From Pagrus major (lineage: Eukaryota > Chordata > Actinopteri > Spariformes > Sparidae), in the NCBI RefSeq assembly GCF_040436345.1, contig NC_133218.1, positions 23,359,070-23,423,069 of the forward strand: DNA of 64,000 nucleotides, in the 5' to 3' direction. A program made the position numbers and the translations under genes. Below, piece by piece: positions 1-14,000 of this stretch. How positions within the stretch are numbered: position 1 is the first letter of the stretch; every line of letters starts with the position of its first letter. Under the pieces are notes generated by a model, which saw only the letters and a list, made by a program, of their open reading frames with translations, ran no database searches and was not told where the DNA came from.

Positions 1-1045
1 CCTGATCACATGTGTATCGTGCAAGTCACCCCCCATGTGCATGTTCATCACTATGTCCAAACAAACAGATGGCGTGAATACACTCAGGAAATAAAATCCA
101 CTCTGTTTTCAAGCACATTCTTCTAATCAAATGAGGCCGAATGAGGAAAAACTTTCCATTACAAATCAAATTTCAGGTGAAAGATATTTAATTTCACTCT
201 CAGCTCTTACAGATGTACGCCTAGGGTTACAAAAACTGAACTAATCTGATTCTTCTTCAGTGACTGAAAAGGCTAAAAATATATTGTGCAATAGCTCAGT
301 TCATGATTTATTACAAGCCGTGATTTCTGAAGGCTGACGAAAGTGAAAGGCACACTCCCTTAACACAGTTGAACTACTATATGAGTCATGGTGAATCAGG
401 CATAGAGTATCTTTAACAAAGCACGTATTGCCTGTGTTAATCGTTTTACAATCATTTTGAGCAAACATGGCAACGTGAAACCAGCAAACTGCATCAAATC
501 TTCATCATGTGCTCGTTGTAGCCCACACAAACTTACAGAAACACTGATGGGAAAAAGCAAAAACCACCATAATCTGGCCTCAGACACATTTACTGTAGAA
601 TTAACTCAAGTTCTCAATGGTTCATTGCAAAAGTCTTCTGACTGTACAAGTGCTACAGTGCTGTAGTTTACCACCATGTGATTAGCAAAGTAGAACTGAG
701 CCTCTAAAAATCTGAAAAGGATCAGGACTGAATGAATGTAAAATGTGGTTAAGCTGCTAATGATGAATAATGCCAGTAATATGATTAAGACAGATGTTCT
801 TTTAGTGCTCGCTGTCAGATTGTAACAACCAACAATCAAAAACGTTTTAAAACCTAAATGGGATATTTCGTAAACGTGACAACCTGCAGCAGGAAACGGT
901 TGTTCATTCAAAAAATCCTACGGCAGGATGTTAATAACAAATAAATGACACAACACAGAGTCACTAACAAGTCACAATCTGACTCATTATGTCACTTCCT
1001 GTCTTATGATTACTAGTTAGTAGTTATCAAAGTAACTGGACCCAC
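1..1045 (-). other. sbf2 intron 6, partial
   Basis: AT-rich intronic DNA running off the left edge. No exon with a DENN-like reading frame, RNA gene or recognisable transposon was seen. Confidence 0.7.
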
Positions 1046-1151
1046 CCAGCTGCTGGAAGAGCAGAGCAACACTTTTGCATGTGACAGGCAGCGTGTCATT
1101 CAGAGGCGTCTGGATGAGCTGCCGGTCTCCTGCTCCCAGGCTAAACAGCTT
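1046..1151 (-). CDS. sbf2: sbf2 coding exon 6 (last exon in the window)
   Basis: 106 nt with acceptor TCTTTACAG and donor GTGGGTCC. It encodes [20 protein letters not shown], then [15 protein letters not shown] plus the first base of Gly. It is the start of the cDENN domain ([12 protein letters not shown] is diagnostic of SBF proteins). The next exon, expected to begin near (I)xNVLSLF, is not present in 1-1045. Confidence 0.95.
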
Positions 1152-4100
1152 CTGTAAAGAAAAACGAAAAGCACTAAAGGTCAGAAAAACAGTCATGGAA
1201 AATTTCTACTGCCATCGTGTCTACAGGGCCAAGCAGTGATGCAACTGAAAGTCATCCATTAATATTTATAGCCCAATGTACTGCGACTGTATCGCATAAA
1301 GGAGACAAGCTTTTCATTGCAGCTGCAGGGCCACTTGTGTGACTTTGCGTGTCATAAAGCAAGGAAAACCTCAAATTACACATTCCCCAAAATATAACTG
1401 GTACAACTGTGTCAATATCCTTTAAAAAGATCCTTTCATTAAAAAAATATGATAAAAACCTTCTACCACAGTGTGGATCTGCTGCTGAAATGTGCATTTA
1501 GTCGAGTCAAACTGGTGATATTCTTTAGAATGTTTTGTGATTCACATTATGTGGTACTGAGACATGAAAAAAGGTTTGTAGAGACCTTTAAGATGTCAAA
1601 ATTGAATCAGTCAAATAAAAAATCAAAGGTATTGCAGGGTCTCCATTCATACAATTCTTGACATACTTGTATGCTTAACTAAGTGTCGTTTTGACAAACG
1701 AGTCTGTTCCACTGCCGAGGTTCTGCCTAAAGGCAGACTCAAGGACTCAGGATGTGAAGCGGCGTCTTGCTCGGGAACAGGCCAAATTCTTTCCTTGTAT
1801 AGCCATCTATTAAAACAAAATCTGATTTGGGATTTGGATTTTGGATCTGATGAGGATTTATCCTCAGTGGCAGTGGTAAACTTAATATATATTTCGAGTA
1901 TTATTAAGACTTGAGTTGGCACAGTTTCATTTTTTAAGGTGTAAGTCAGTAATCTACATTGCCTGATTCACTGCATTTATAATATATAAGTATCTAAACA
2001 CATTGACATTCTAAATATATATTCCCCTAAACTGTTATAAACACAGTTTACGAGCTCGGCTGTCTTCTACACTCGTCTGGGCTGAGGCATTTTGCTCAGA
2101 GTAACATGATGGAAAAAAAATGACGAATATGTATTAGAAAATTACTGCCTGTGGCTGGACAACAATCTCTGGCACCATCTGAACACGACATTCCTGATTG
2201 GCTGCACAGCTGACATAAATCATTTAATTAGCTGCACTATTGAGCCTCAGCGATCACCTCAAGAAACAATCACCGCCAAACGGTAAAAAAAAACACACAA
2301 AAAGGATCGACAAGAATCTTTTCCAGTCTGGTCTGAATCTGTAAGGAACAGGCCAGTAGAAGAAAAGCGAGATGTCTTGTAGACTGTGGTACTTTGTGTG
2401 TGGTTTGCCTCAGTTAAGACGTACCTGGGATCCACCAGCAACAGGAACCTGGAATGTAAAGAGGTTGGCCACCAGACTTTCTAAAGGGAAACTCAGGCTG
2501 TCAATGTACACTGTGTAGATGAGACCCAAGCACCCCTGAAAGGACAAAATGTGAAATTCAAGTAAGACATTACACACAGACACATACAGAGGATAACTAC
2601 ACAGTCATCAATACTGCAGCTCATGGTCAAACAGGCGACCCTTTAGTTTACAAATATCTGAAGGGGCATCATTTCAGTTTAGGATGACATTTAGGATTTT
2701 TAGTTTCATAGAAACGTGTTTCCTAAGAATTTAGCTATTACAGAACCATCCGAGAGAATTTCCTTGGTTAAGAAAACCTAAGTTAGGATGGCATAGATCC
2801 TATGCTAAATTAAAAATAACCACTGTTGTTAGTTCTGTATAACAATGACAATGAAAATGGAGAACAACATGAACACTTAAATATTATCAAGTTGGATTTA
2901 AGGCTACTCAAGCCATAACTGTTGGAGAAAGCTAACGTTGATGTTAGACAGTTGGAGAGGATAACATTGTTGTTAGCCTGCCTGAGAGGCTGATGTTAGC
3001 CTGTTAGCTTAAAATTTCCAGGCCCATGTATTACTGGATTTAAATCCTCTCCTCCATGACACGATTAATGCCTCTGACTCATTGTAGGTGAAATTGAACG
3101 CCCATGTTTTCTTGTCCATTAAAGCAAGCTAGCTAGCCAGTGACAAGCGAAGTGACACACTTGTTGTCATGGATACAGGCAGCCTTGTGTACATTTTAAA
3201 CACAGACACAGGCATGAGAGGACAAATGTTGACTGAAGAATTAAGCTTTCAGTTCCATTTAGGATTTCTTAAGATAGAATAGGACGTGTAAGTCAGGATA
3301 GGACACAGCCACGAGTTAATGAATTGCTTCTGTAATAGAAATATAAGATTTTTCCCACCTTCAAAATTATTGTTATGATAGGTCAAAAATTTGGGACCTT
3401 TTTTGTGTAATGAGGCCACTGGGCTAAAAAGTAATAATGACTTTACTTTCAATTATTCTGACACATATGGTAAAGTATGATAGCACTGTTTATTCTAATA
3501 GCACCTGCATACCTGTAGGAACACACAAACCTATTAACAGGAACAGCAAGGCTGACCGTGAGCCTGTAAAAGCTTTGATCAACTCAGTCTGTAATGAAAA
3601 CATCAGAGGTGCTTGTGCTTCTTTGTCTCATTTACTTAACTTGAGTGTGTGCTTACACTTAAGGGCCTATTTTGCAGACAGTACAAAGTAGATTAACGTC
3701 ATCTCAGACCTGCAAGATGAAAGCACTGATCTGACAAATATTCTGAGTATTCCATCTGAACAAGACAGAAAATATTTTTTAATCAAGATTTAATCATATG
3801 GTGTCTTATTACCCGGAATATTTCGGGATAATCCAGCCTGGACACGAGAATGAGACTTTTTGGTGCAAACACTTGAGCTGGCTGGATCAGGCCATCCTCC
3901 TCAGCCTCCTCATCTTCATCTCCATCAGCCTCAATACTCTTTGATCCCTGCAACATAAAAAAAAGAAGCTATTTCAGTCAAAGAGTTCAACACAGTGCCA
4001 TGGACTACAGATCTTGAACTGTACTGCAGAGCATGCCAACTCTGCTGAGCTCCTTGTTTAGCTTGCAAATACATCATGTGCCTCAAACATTGCACGGGAC

Positions 4101-7100
4101 ATGTCTGGCATGTATTATATATCATATGTGTTATTCTCCAAAAATAACTGATGTACCCCAACATAAACAGTGGTAATGTACAGTACAATACTGAGTTATG
4201 CATACTGAAATTTAGTTTGTTTATGTAAGTTTATGGATGGACACTCCATTTTCCCATTTTCACTTGAGGGGTGCATCAGAAAAACGGCTTGAAAGTCAAA
4301 CTAGTTCCTCCTAGGAAACGAAAATAGCCAAGATAAAACTCTTGCATCAGACAAAGTCATCGCTTCAGCCCCCAAAAATCTTAAAAATCCTCCTTTGACT
4401 CCAGAGAGGAGATACACTTTAATGAATGTTTGGACTATTAATCATCTCCTTTCCCAATCTGTCCCAATTCAGCACAGCTGCTCATCCCACTGGAGCCATT
4501 ATATGAACACAACAGATTTACTAAAATTACGACGGTTAATAAAAGATCTCGCCTACAAAGACACAGAATCATATGAGTGGATTCCCTTAGAGAAGAGCCA
4601 AAATGAGTTCAGAAGATTAATGTTGTTTTCCTCCCAGAGTCACTGGGAGGTAAAACATCAGAGACAATAGTGACAATACCAGTGCTGTGTGAATTTTTAT
4701 TGTTGATCACAAGATGTCTTGAACCACGAGAGCCTGATGAATACCGGATTTTTGGGACCACTGCCAATACAGTGATTATGAAAAATCCAGTATCGATATA
4801 TCTGCCGATAGTCTTCTATACAGAGAATAAATACGTAAACACGCGATTTTTGTAATGATCCCTTGAATTACTTTATCATACATCATACACAAAGTTATTT
4901 AATGGAGGCAGGATATTTTACAATTTAACAAAAAAATGTATTTTCCAAAATCAGTTTGCTGAAACAGTAAGCTGCATCTATTGTTGCATTTTATTCTGTA
5001 AAAAATAAAGGTTCCATATCAGCACGTATTAGCCAACATATATGCTGCTACCAATATATTTGTGATAGGCCAATGTCAGCCACTATTACTGGCTCTATAA
5101 ACCACTTCTGACTTTGTTGAATATAGCACAACTGTTGTATGTACACATGACAAAAAAACAAACAAACAAAAGACCATCAAAGAGTTTCCGATTTTTGGTA
5201 CATTGGTACTCTAAAGCTCGTAATTGTGAACAAAAATACAACCAGAAACAAAGGATGACCTGAAAACCCTAAATAACCACAGAAAAGAATAACAACTGTC
5301 CTGTTTCAGTGAACTGAATTAAGACAGTGACAAAAGTCTGACACACTTTACTGAAAGTCAAATAAAATTTATACAATAAAGTGCCACAATCAAACATGTT
5401 ATCTACCTCTTTCCAAAATCATGACAAGCTTGTTGTACAGGCAGCGGCCTCAATCTGGTTCTAATCGTCTCTATCGTGGATCCACGAGCCCTATCAGGAC
5501 ACTGATACACCAACTTCATTCCTAAGTAAAGCCCTTATCACAATCTGGTATATTTCTCCAGGCAGTAAAAACATGCCATAAGTGCTTCAGTACCTCGGGA
5601 CCAACGAGTATGGGATCAAATTATCCCATTCAGATGGAGGTCACATTTCACCGTTATTGTAAGGATTTACTTAAATTATTAGACAAAATACATTCCTCTG
5701 CCGCCTGTCTGGACTCTCCCTGGAATCCAACTGACTAGATAAGGATGAGAGTAAAGATTGTTAAAACACCCTCACGTTTCAAGAAGATCTTCAGTCCTAC
5801 ACACTGAATCCAGGAATGTGTGTTTATTATGCAGGAACATGATGTCTGGACGGGGCCAAATATAGCCTCAATCTAATAATGAACTGACAAAAAAGGTAAG
5901 GCGGTGTTTTGTTTGAGGAGTCTATCAAATTCAAAAGTTTATAGGTTCAGGCTTCACAATACAGTGTGTAATATACACAATGCAGCCATGTGTCTGTTTT
6001 CTTGGCATACACACACAAACGTATCAAATGCAGAAAGCTATTTTTGACATGAGTATATAACTAAAATGGAAGGAATTTCTGTCTGCCTTTCCTTCGATTT
6101 TCTTGTTAATCTGTCATTCAATCGACTTAACACTTGGCAGGTGCATTGCTGAGGAACCAAGGTAGTCCAGTGTTGAGTGAGAAGAAGTTACATGAGTGGC
6201 TCTCAAGAAAGCAGGATATATCGTAGGCCAAGCAATACGCATGTTTCAAGCGGGTACTGCATTACACTGGCTAGAAAGCTATTTCTCAACTTCCACTTCA
6301 TAAACCATGATATATCTCATTTTCTGAAATTGGGAAGTTCACAAGAAAGTACCTAAAGCAACTGAAACTGAAAGCTTTGTTTAGGGTCAGGTTGTTAATC
6401 AGTCTAGCTTTTACAACCTAAATAAACAATGAAGTAAGAAATCGAGACAGTGAGAGCAAAGTTTAAATTCTGACTGTCCAGACATGATTAGATTGTGTTT
6501 TTGTCACTGGTCGTATGATTACCCACCTCACAAAATGAATGAGGTGAAATGAAATAAATGTAGGTACATAAATCAGAGTGCACAGTGTACCATGTGGAAG
6601 TCACTGTCTAGTAAATATCTGGCACAATTTGTGATTAACCTGATTCAACAAATGCACTTAAAAATAGTTTCTCTACTAGGGACGGGGTGATACAACATTT
6701 TATCACGGATTGCGATAAACAACAATCAGTTGATCGTGGTGAATTGTCATGATTGGCACATAAATATCCTCACATAAATGACTTGAAAAAGCTGTCTAGC
6801 TCTCTCATGTACAGTCCTATAATGGTTTCATGATTTTTTTTAAATTGCCCATGGCTGAAGACTTGGCTTGTACATTGTATCCCCCACAAAAACAAGTTAA
6901 ATCGCACATGTGTAAATACTACAGAGAACGATGAACGACAGGGACATACCACCATTTATTTATCCGTTATTTGTACAGGAAGACCTTATGATTTATGAAT
7001 ACTTATTTCATATTCTTTGATCGTTTCTTTTTTTTTTACTGTCCTAACTGTGATGACGAAATGTAAGGTTAAAGTGAAAATGCGCCCAGTTGTTCAAAAA

Positions 7101-7961
7101 GAGGAACGTTGTGGTGTTATGGTGGGACACACAACAAGCTGAAATGCTAACGTAATGAGAAAAAGATGCACTACTACTACAGTCTTGATGCGAGTGTCCA
7201 CGAAACATTTCCGTCACATTTCTCGTACACGACTGCATTTCGAATTTAACTCGAAAAATGTTTTGCCGATCGAACTGGAATGTCTGATGACTTCTTTCCA
7301 CATGGGAAAGGATGTGAAGTCACAGTGGGCAGAGAGACAGGAGTCATTTAAGGCCTCTAACAAAGTGAAGCACAGTGAAACAATTAGTTTGGTATTCTGT
7401 GGGCTGTTGGCAGGGGGAAGACATTAACAAGATCATTCATAAGTATAATAATGATGCCGTCCAAACAAATCTATTGCAATCAATAATTTATGAGGGCTTA
7501 AACATATGTGCCATGACCACTAATCTGAAATCAAACACAATCTTGTATGCATGAGTAAATCAGATGAAATGTTTTGTAGGAGAGGCACAGGTCCATCCTC
7601 TCCTCTATAACAGCATCCCTCAGCCAGCTCACAACTAACTAGGTTGGATCCAGGCTGGCCTTTGTTTTCTACTAATGCCTAAAAGACATCTCGCACACTA
7701 CTGATATTTCAGTTGGTCTTTGGCACGTTTTTAATTTGCGCCAAATACCACAAAACAAAACAATAAGACTGCAATGGAAAACAGAAACCTAAGAACCTTT
7801 GCATCACCCCCGGAGACATCGTGATGACTTCTAACAGTCATGAGAGAGCCACAAAGATGAAGATGACTGTGACGCTTATCACGAGATGCACGAAACTGAC
7901 TGAGGAGCCAAATAAGGAAGACGTGAAGCCTGTTATAAGGCTGTTATATATATATATATAT

Positions 7962-8031
<70 letters not shown>

Positions 8032-11000
8032 TATAAATATTGTGGGAGAAATTGTTATTAATTTAATTTTGAGTTCAGACAAGGACAGGATGGGAGACAT
8101 CAGCTCGTCACACCCCCATGCTTGCAGGATCACATTTGAGCACGTCATTCTTCTTGTTTTATAGTCCAGCAGAGGCAAAGACTCCTCCCTTCCGATACTG
8201 ATTTTGACATGACTTACAATGGCAAAGGTAGAAGCTTTGAAGCTCCTAAGCATTTGGATCAGTCTCACAAAATAACTCTAGCACAGTGGCTCAGTGGCTC
8301 CACTGTTGTTTCCTAGGGCTCAGTCCTGCGCTCAGTTTATTTGTATGTTTTTGTGGGTTTTCACATGGTTCTCCCATTTACTTTGACAGTCCTAAAACAA
8401 GTGTAAAGTAGAGGGATTGGAGACTTGTTGACTGTATTTTCTGTGTTATCCCTTTAATAGACACAAATGAATTAATGCCTGGTTGAAAACGACACAAAAA
8501 GTGCTAAAAAGTTTGTGTGTGTGCCTGTGTGTTGCAGTCTTACCTGCAGATTGACCTCAGCCTCGAAGAAAGTGAGGCAGGAGCAGTAGTGTCGGTCTGA
8601 ATCGATATCTGTCAGCACCACGGTGAAGAAGGTGGGTGCTTTCCTGTCCCTGGACAGCCTCCAACCTCCAGGCTGGCAGAACTGAAAAGAAAATCAGTGC
8701 AATACGATTTCATGAGAATATCATAGTGGATAATTCACAAAGCATGGACACTGTGTAACAGAGACTGAGGCAACATCATACACTCCAGAGAAGACACACT
8801 GAGTGCTAGGGGTGCTCCGATCAGGGTTTTTGGAACCGATCACCGATCACCGATTTTTGAAATCAGTATCGACGATAACGATCCCGATACCGATACCAGA
8901 GCCTCTATTTTGAATTTGAAGCTTGCTTTTTATAGTGTAGCATTAATTATCAAGTTATTTAATTAGGTTACCCTTGAACCTGTATACAAAGCATTATTAA
9001 ATTAAAGACATGAGGGTATCATGAATTGACTCTTTTATTTGCAGGAATTTGCAACATTGTACATAGTTGAGGCTCAGCTCAAGACTGTATGCTCCTAAAA
9101 AATGAAACAGCTCTACGTACACCACCATGTGAACATTACACTCTATAGAAACTGTAATACATGTAGTTGCCTTCCAGTAAAAAAATAACACACACATATA
9201 TATATATTGGTAACAACAACTTTTCTTTCTTTCTTCCTTTCTGGGGAAAACAACTGGGCTTATTAGATAGAACAGGGCATTTATCAGTTTGCTCCTTGTA
9301 AATATATAAACATTAAAGGAAATAGCCAAATAAATAAAGTCACACAGTCCTTGTAAAAAAAATAAAAAGAAATAGCCAGATAAATAAATAAAGTCAGACA
9401 GCCCTCACAATTCACCTGCAATTAACAAACAGACAACCAAAAAGTGCAGAACAAGTGTAGCAAAATACAGTAACAATTATTGTACCTAATACAATAATGT
9501 ACCTTTTAATGAGGTAGCTTTTTATGAGCTGAGAGAGAGAAAGAGAGGTGTCTAGAGTTCAGACAGACAATGTTTTATTATTTCCTTTGCTTTCCTTTGC
9601 AAGCAGCATCACTGGCAGATTTACTTTGAGAAAGATGAGCATCTCTGCATTTTTTGCAGTGAGCTTATTCCTCTTTTCATCTATAATGTTTCCCGCTGCA
9701 CTAAATAGTCTTTCACTATCAACACTTGTGCACGGTGCACAGAGATAAGCTCGTGCAGCTTGTGCAAGCGATGGAAAGCGGCTTCTATTGTCCTGCCAAA
9801 AAGTAAGTGGTGTTCTGTTTTGTGGGATGACTGCCTCAGTTAAGTAGAGATTCATCTGTGCTGATGATGGGTTGCCCGAGTCAACACCATCATGTTGTTC
9901 ACTGTCATCCAGTAGTTCTGCATACATAGCATGCAAGGAGCCATCTCTTGGTACCTTTTCTGGTGGCTCAGAACCCTTTGCCTCACCACTGTGCTCCTCT
10001 TGTGGTCCAGCAGCATCAGTCAGACTCAGAACATGAGAGAGAAGCCCACGGATCTTTTGCTTAAGTTCATCTGAGAAATATCTGTCCTTGTACCTATTTA
10101 TTAACAAGAGAAACAAAGAAAAGACAAAAAATTAATTGATCCATTTTATGTATGTTGTCATAGGTTACTATGCTATGCTGACAAGTTGTGACAACCATAC
10201 TACATTATTGCCATTATAAAGTTTTTCATTCACTTTAGCCAAAGCTAGATATGCATCTGAGTTGGAGAGCCTACTAGTGTTGTCAGAATAGTCTCATTTT
10301 TAATTATAAGTCTGAATGTAAAGTTTTAAGTTCAACACGAATGTACCTTCTCTCCCTCCCCCCGTGTCTATCTCAAACGCGCGCACATACTGACCCTGTC
10401 CCCCCCCCCCCCCCCCTCCTCCTCCTCCTCCACCCACACACACACCGACAAAATTTATGAATGATGTACTCACCTCGGATCGAGGACTGTAGCAATGGTG
10501 TACAGTGGCTCGGATTCAATATCACTGAATCTCCTCTCTAGTGCGTCCAGCAATGTCGCTTTGGAGGTTTTCACTCCTTGATCAGTGTCCGCTGTTTTCC
10601 GCAGTAGACGACGTAGAGCCCGGGTGGCTGGTATCACATCTGCTGCAGAGGCAGATGATGAGCTGATTTGATTTGTAAGCTCTTCAAAAGGGGCGAGCAG
10701 GGAAATCATGTTTTCAACTAGTTTCCATTGACTAGCGGTTAACATGGCAGGTAAATCGTAATCTGCTCCATAAGTGCAAAGTGCACGTTTCTCTTCTAAA
10801 AGGCTTCGCAGCATATACAGAGTACTGTTCCACCGAGTTGGGACATCCTGCTGTAACCTTTTGGGATCCTGGCCCAGCTGTTTCTGGATAGTTTGAAGTC
10901 GAGAGTAGGCAAGCTGGCTGTGTTTAAAATGACCAACAATGCGTCGTCCAATTGCAATTATGTCACCAATGCTCCGCTGAGACAAAACCCCCTCTTGTAC

Positions 11001-14000
11001 AACAAGCTGGAGTGTGTGCGACATGCACGGCAGGCTTGGCAAATGTGCATCCTTCATTGCCTTTTCCATGTTTCTGGCATTATCGCGTAGGATAACGTGT
11101 ACTTTCTCCATCGGTATTCCCCATGCTTGGTACATGTCTCTGAACGCACCTGCAATGGCCTCTGCGGTGTGTGATCCAGCGAATTCTCTGGAGTGAAGCA
11201 CCACTTTTTTGAGCTCGAAGTCCTCATTTATAAACTGCGCGGTCAGGCTCAGCATGGACATAGGAGAGACACTTGAACTCCAAATGTCACTCGTGAAGCT
11301 GACTGATGTCACGTTACTCATGAGTGTTTTAATGTGGTCATACACTGTGTTGTATATTTCTGGCAGGCATACATCTGTAAAATATTTACGTCCTTGATGA
11401 ACATAACGTGGATCCAGGTGGTTCACCAGGCGCTTAAACCCGACGTCGTCCACAACAGACAGAGGCTGATGGTCCAGGCATATGAACTCCATTATTTTTG
11501 AGTTTATTTCCTTTTGTTTCTTGCTGTCTTTTCCATATGGCTCTCCTCGCTGCAAAGTCTGTTCAATTGACAGCTGCGCGAGACTCGACTTGGGCTTGCA
11601 GGTAGCTTGCAGTCTGTCCCCTTCTGCCTTTTCAGAGGCCAACATGGTGTACTCGTTATATTCTTTTGCATGGCAGACTTTTAAATGCCGTATTAAGTTT
11701 GTAGTGTTGAAATTGCGCGTCTTATCTCCTCCGCGACTGATTCCCTTTGAGCAGACACAGCAAACAGCAAATTTAATGTCCTTTTCTGACACTTTGTAAA
11801 ACTTCCAAACCGGTGACGCCATCTTAACTCTTCATCTGTAATTGTCTCGCGGTAATTGTGTTGCGCGGGTACTGCGTCACATCGGCTCTTTTGATCGGTG
11901 AAAATTAAAAATCCGGTCACTTCCGATACCAGGTATATCGACCGATGCCGATCGGGTTGCCGATCGATCGGAGCACCCCTACTGAGTGCTGTTAGTCATT
12001 TAGGCTTGAATCCTTTCAGAAACTACATTCTGAGTGTGTTTAAAGAGAATTTGATATTAACACTGAAGTGTCCCCTGAAACTTTCTTCTGGTAACTCATT
12101 CAAACCTTAAATGAACAGGGCATCAGCATATCACTGTAGCCAGTCTAATGCCCCCATAGAGAGCATAGACAGGATGTCCTGCTGCACTGCAGCAATTACA
12201 TCAGCTCATCAGAGCGGGAAGTGACATGTTCAGTATTTAGTTTCCTGAGAATCATCAGCGAAGGTGCAAGGCCAAACTGCCCGAGTTCATTAACTGTCTG
12301 ATCATAAACAGCAACATCGTAAATTAGATTAATGGAAAATTCCCATGAATTAAGCAACATACGAAGTGATTGAATTGATCCCAGCGGATTGAATTAAGGC
12401 TAAAACAGATTTATTTTCCTGCTTTCAGAATTTTTTTTTTTAATGCGTCACCACTTAAGAAAACAATACATGTTAGAAAGGTTAGAAACAGATCTCTCTC
12501 GTAGTAACACTGTTTATATTTTGATTGTCTGGATTAAAGATTCAGTCTAAGATTTGGACATACGTGAGTAAAGCATACTTGAGTTGTGAAGCATTCTGAT
12601 TCTCCAGGGGGAAGTCCTGTCTTCCAAAAACTTCCTGGAACAACCAATTATTTATATTTCCAAGCGCTCTTGTTTAGCGGGGATTTAAGAATCACACAAA
12701 TCAACAATTTGTGATGCGTGACAAAACAGAGCCATTTTTAGCAAATTGCAGACTCTGAGCCCCAGAAAGACTGTTACTATAATAAAAAGCATCTCAAACA
12801 GGTTTTAGTTCTCAGAACAAGAATGTGAGTAACGACCCAGCCTGACACAAAACATCTGCAAAGTGTGGCAAAAAAACAAGCTTTTTCTTATACAGTGTTT
12901 TGTTTGACAGATAATGTTCATCAGTAAACACGATAACAACAAGAAAGATTTGATTAAATTTGATAAGTTATTATTTGAGAGACAAGCCTTGGGGCAAGTA
13001 AGAGCGCAGAGGGACAAAATATGGGAGGCAGGAGGGCATTTGGTCAGAGAGACGACTGTTTGTGTCTGCTCTCTCTCTGTTTTTGCTGGAGGCCCAACTG
13101 GCTCTGGCCCTGAACACGGTGTTTAGACTGCTCCTCAGGGGTTACGCAGGGGATCACCGGACACATGGAGGAAGAGAGGAGACTGGATAGAGGGAGAGGT
13201 GGGTGAGGGCAAAAACAGATGGATTGATGGACAGATGGATCTGTGTACAGCCAAAGACAAATATACTAGCAAAAGAAAAAGATGAGGAGTAGAGACAGAG
13301 GAAGAGAGAGGAAGGAGCTGATGAAGAGAAAGAATAAATGGAGAATAAGGAAGGCAGAGAGGAAAAGGGAGGAGGGGGGACTTGGCTTGTTCAACCTGGA
13401 GGTTTGGATCAGGATGCTACCATCTACCAGCAGATACAATAGCTTGCAGGAAATCTGTTAAACCTGCTTTGTTGTGAGGTGTGTGTGTGTGTCCAGACAG
13501 GACTCAAGGACAGTGCAGATAAGTGTGATCCTGTCCTGAACTATTCCAACTATGCCATTCATTGTTGTCAAAAAGAGATAAACACCTTTGGGACTGCATA
13601 GCTCAGAAGATCACAGAAGATAAAACATCCTGTGTGTGTGTGTGCGCGCGCGTGTGTGTGCGTGTGTGTGTGTGTGCATGTACGACTGTATGCATGTGTC
13701 AGAGGAACCAACTATAAGGGAGCACGTGGTAAGATGATTAATCGACTTCCCCAATGTTAAATCAGTGTTTCCTCAAAGTCGTTATCTTGCCTGTAGGTCT
13801 GCAGAGAGACACTCAAGTGCTGGCGAGGGTTCAGAGACACTTTGGGGAGTTCAGTATTTTGTACACTTCACTTTATTCTGGGACCACTGCGTCCAGACAG
13901 ACTGCTGACATCATTTACATACCAACTTATAGCTGTCTAACAAAAAGATGAATGATTCGCTAGTTTAAATGATGTAGCTGGATCTAAAAAGGACAAAGGT

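Larger units (their letters stand above)
3948..8543 (-). other. sbf2 intron 3
   Basis: AT-rich intron of about 4.6 kb. It holds a possible DNA-transposon relic with CGATA-type motifs (about 4720-5110), a second TATCAC/GCGATAA-type relic near 6678-6760, and a long TA microsatellite at 7944-8037. No coding exon seen. Confidence 0.7.
8807..11981 (-). mobile_element. complete autonomous hAT DNA transposon
   Basis: A 3,175-bp element bounded by perfect 16-bp inverted repeats (TAGGGGTGCTCCGATC at 8807-8822 and its complement at 11966-11981) and flanked by an identical 8-bp duplication CTGAGTGC (8799-8806 and 11982-11989). Eight-bp duplications are the mark of the hAT superfamily. Both ends carry many CGAT/ATCG units, probably transposase-binding subterminal repeats. 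Inside, on the minus strand, is a two-exon BED-zinc-finger transposase with an uninterrupted reading frame. A 32-35-bp motif is repeated at 9319-9350 and 9369-9403 downstream of the gene. Perfect ends, perfect duplication and open frame suggest a young insertion. Confidence 0.95.

Noticed and set aside
7821..8268. Frames rich in Ile and Tyr
   Set aside because: They read through the (TA)n microsatellite.
10893..11799. Plus-strand frames of 60-105 codons
   Set aside because: Antisense shadows of the hAT transposase gene.
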